DNA of 64,000 bases from Aulostomus chinensis (Eukaryota > Chordata > Actinopteri > Syngnathiformes > Aulostomidae). The stretch's first letter is position 1. More model-generated notes on the stretch are below. The model was not told the origin of the DNA. It did no database searches and saw nothing but the letters and a program-made list of their open reading frames with translations. The stretch is not shown here. The DNA is taken from NCBI GenBank assembly GCA_037954235.1, contig JBBMOA010000020.1, positions 13,984,177 to 14,048,176 of the forward strand, written 5' to 3'.

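Noticed and set aside
19..64000. Alternative identities: nesprin-2 (syne2), dystrophin/utrophin, MACF1/dystonin, beta-spectrin
   Set aside because: All share spectrin repeats, but the exon 54-55 and 69-76 segments match only nesprin-1 as recalled, in order and with nearly equal spacing.

Overview
The window lies inside one giant vertebrate gene on the + strand, the teleost orthologue of SYNE1 (nesprin-1, the spectrin-repeat protein of the nuclear envelope LINC complex). The host looks like a ray-finned fish. Coding exons match nesprin-1 almost exon by exon, introns are compact (many 70-110 bp), (CA)n/(GT)n microsatellites are dense, and introns carry tRNA-headed SINE-like and hAT-like MITE copies typical of teleosts. 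I cannot tell which syne1 duplicate (a or b) this is. Comparisons with human nesprin-1 are from memory, not from a search.

I placed 82 coding exons, 81 complete and the last cut by the window end. All use GT-AG introns. Joined, they give 16,569 nt, exactly 5,523 codons, in one unbroken frame; residue numbers below refer to this joined product. The frame closing across 81 junctions is the strongest internal check on the model. The N-terminal calponin-homology actin-binding domains lie upstream of the window, and the C-terminal repeats and KASH anchor lie downstream. What is present is the middle of the rod: amphipathic three-helix spectrin repeats rich in Leu/Glu/Gln/Lys with periodic Trp, interrupted by one disordered Ser/Pro linker (exon 55).

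Layout: 0-13.5 kb, exons 1-17, with two SINE-like elements in opposite orientation around exons 7-12. 13.5-21 kb, long introns with microsatellites and exons 18-20. 21-35 kb, exons 21-33, with a MITE, an old dispersed repeat and several empty introns. 35.8-47 kb, a dense run of exons 34-53 including a single 1,599-nt exon. 47-55.6 kb, long repeat-rich introns around exons 54-60, with a promoter-like block just upstream of exon 54. 56.6-62.6 kb, exons 61-81 packed with tiny introns. The end of the window holds the start of exon 82.

No second gene, tRNA, rRNA, CRISPR array or bacterial/viral gene was found. The most testable observations are possible internal promoters, the inverted SINE pair that could promote a circular RNA, microsatellites fused to splice sites, and the strongly conserved linker encoded by exon 55.
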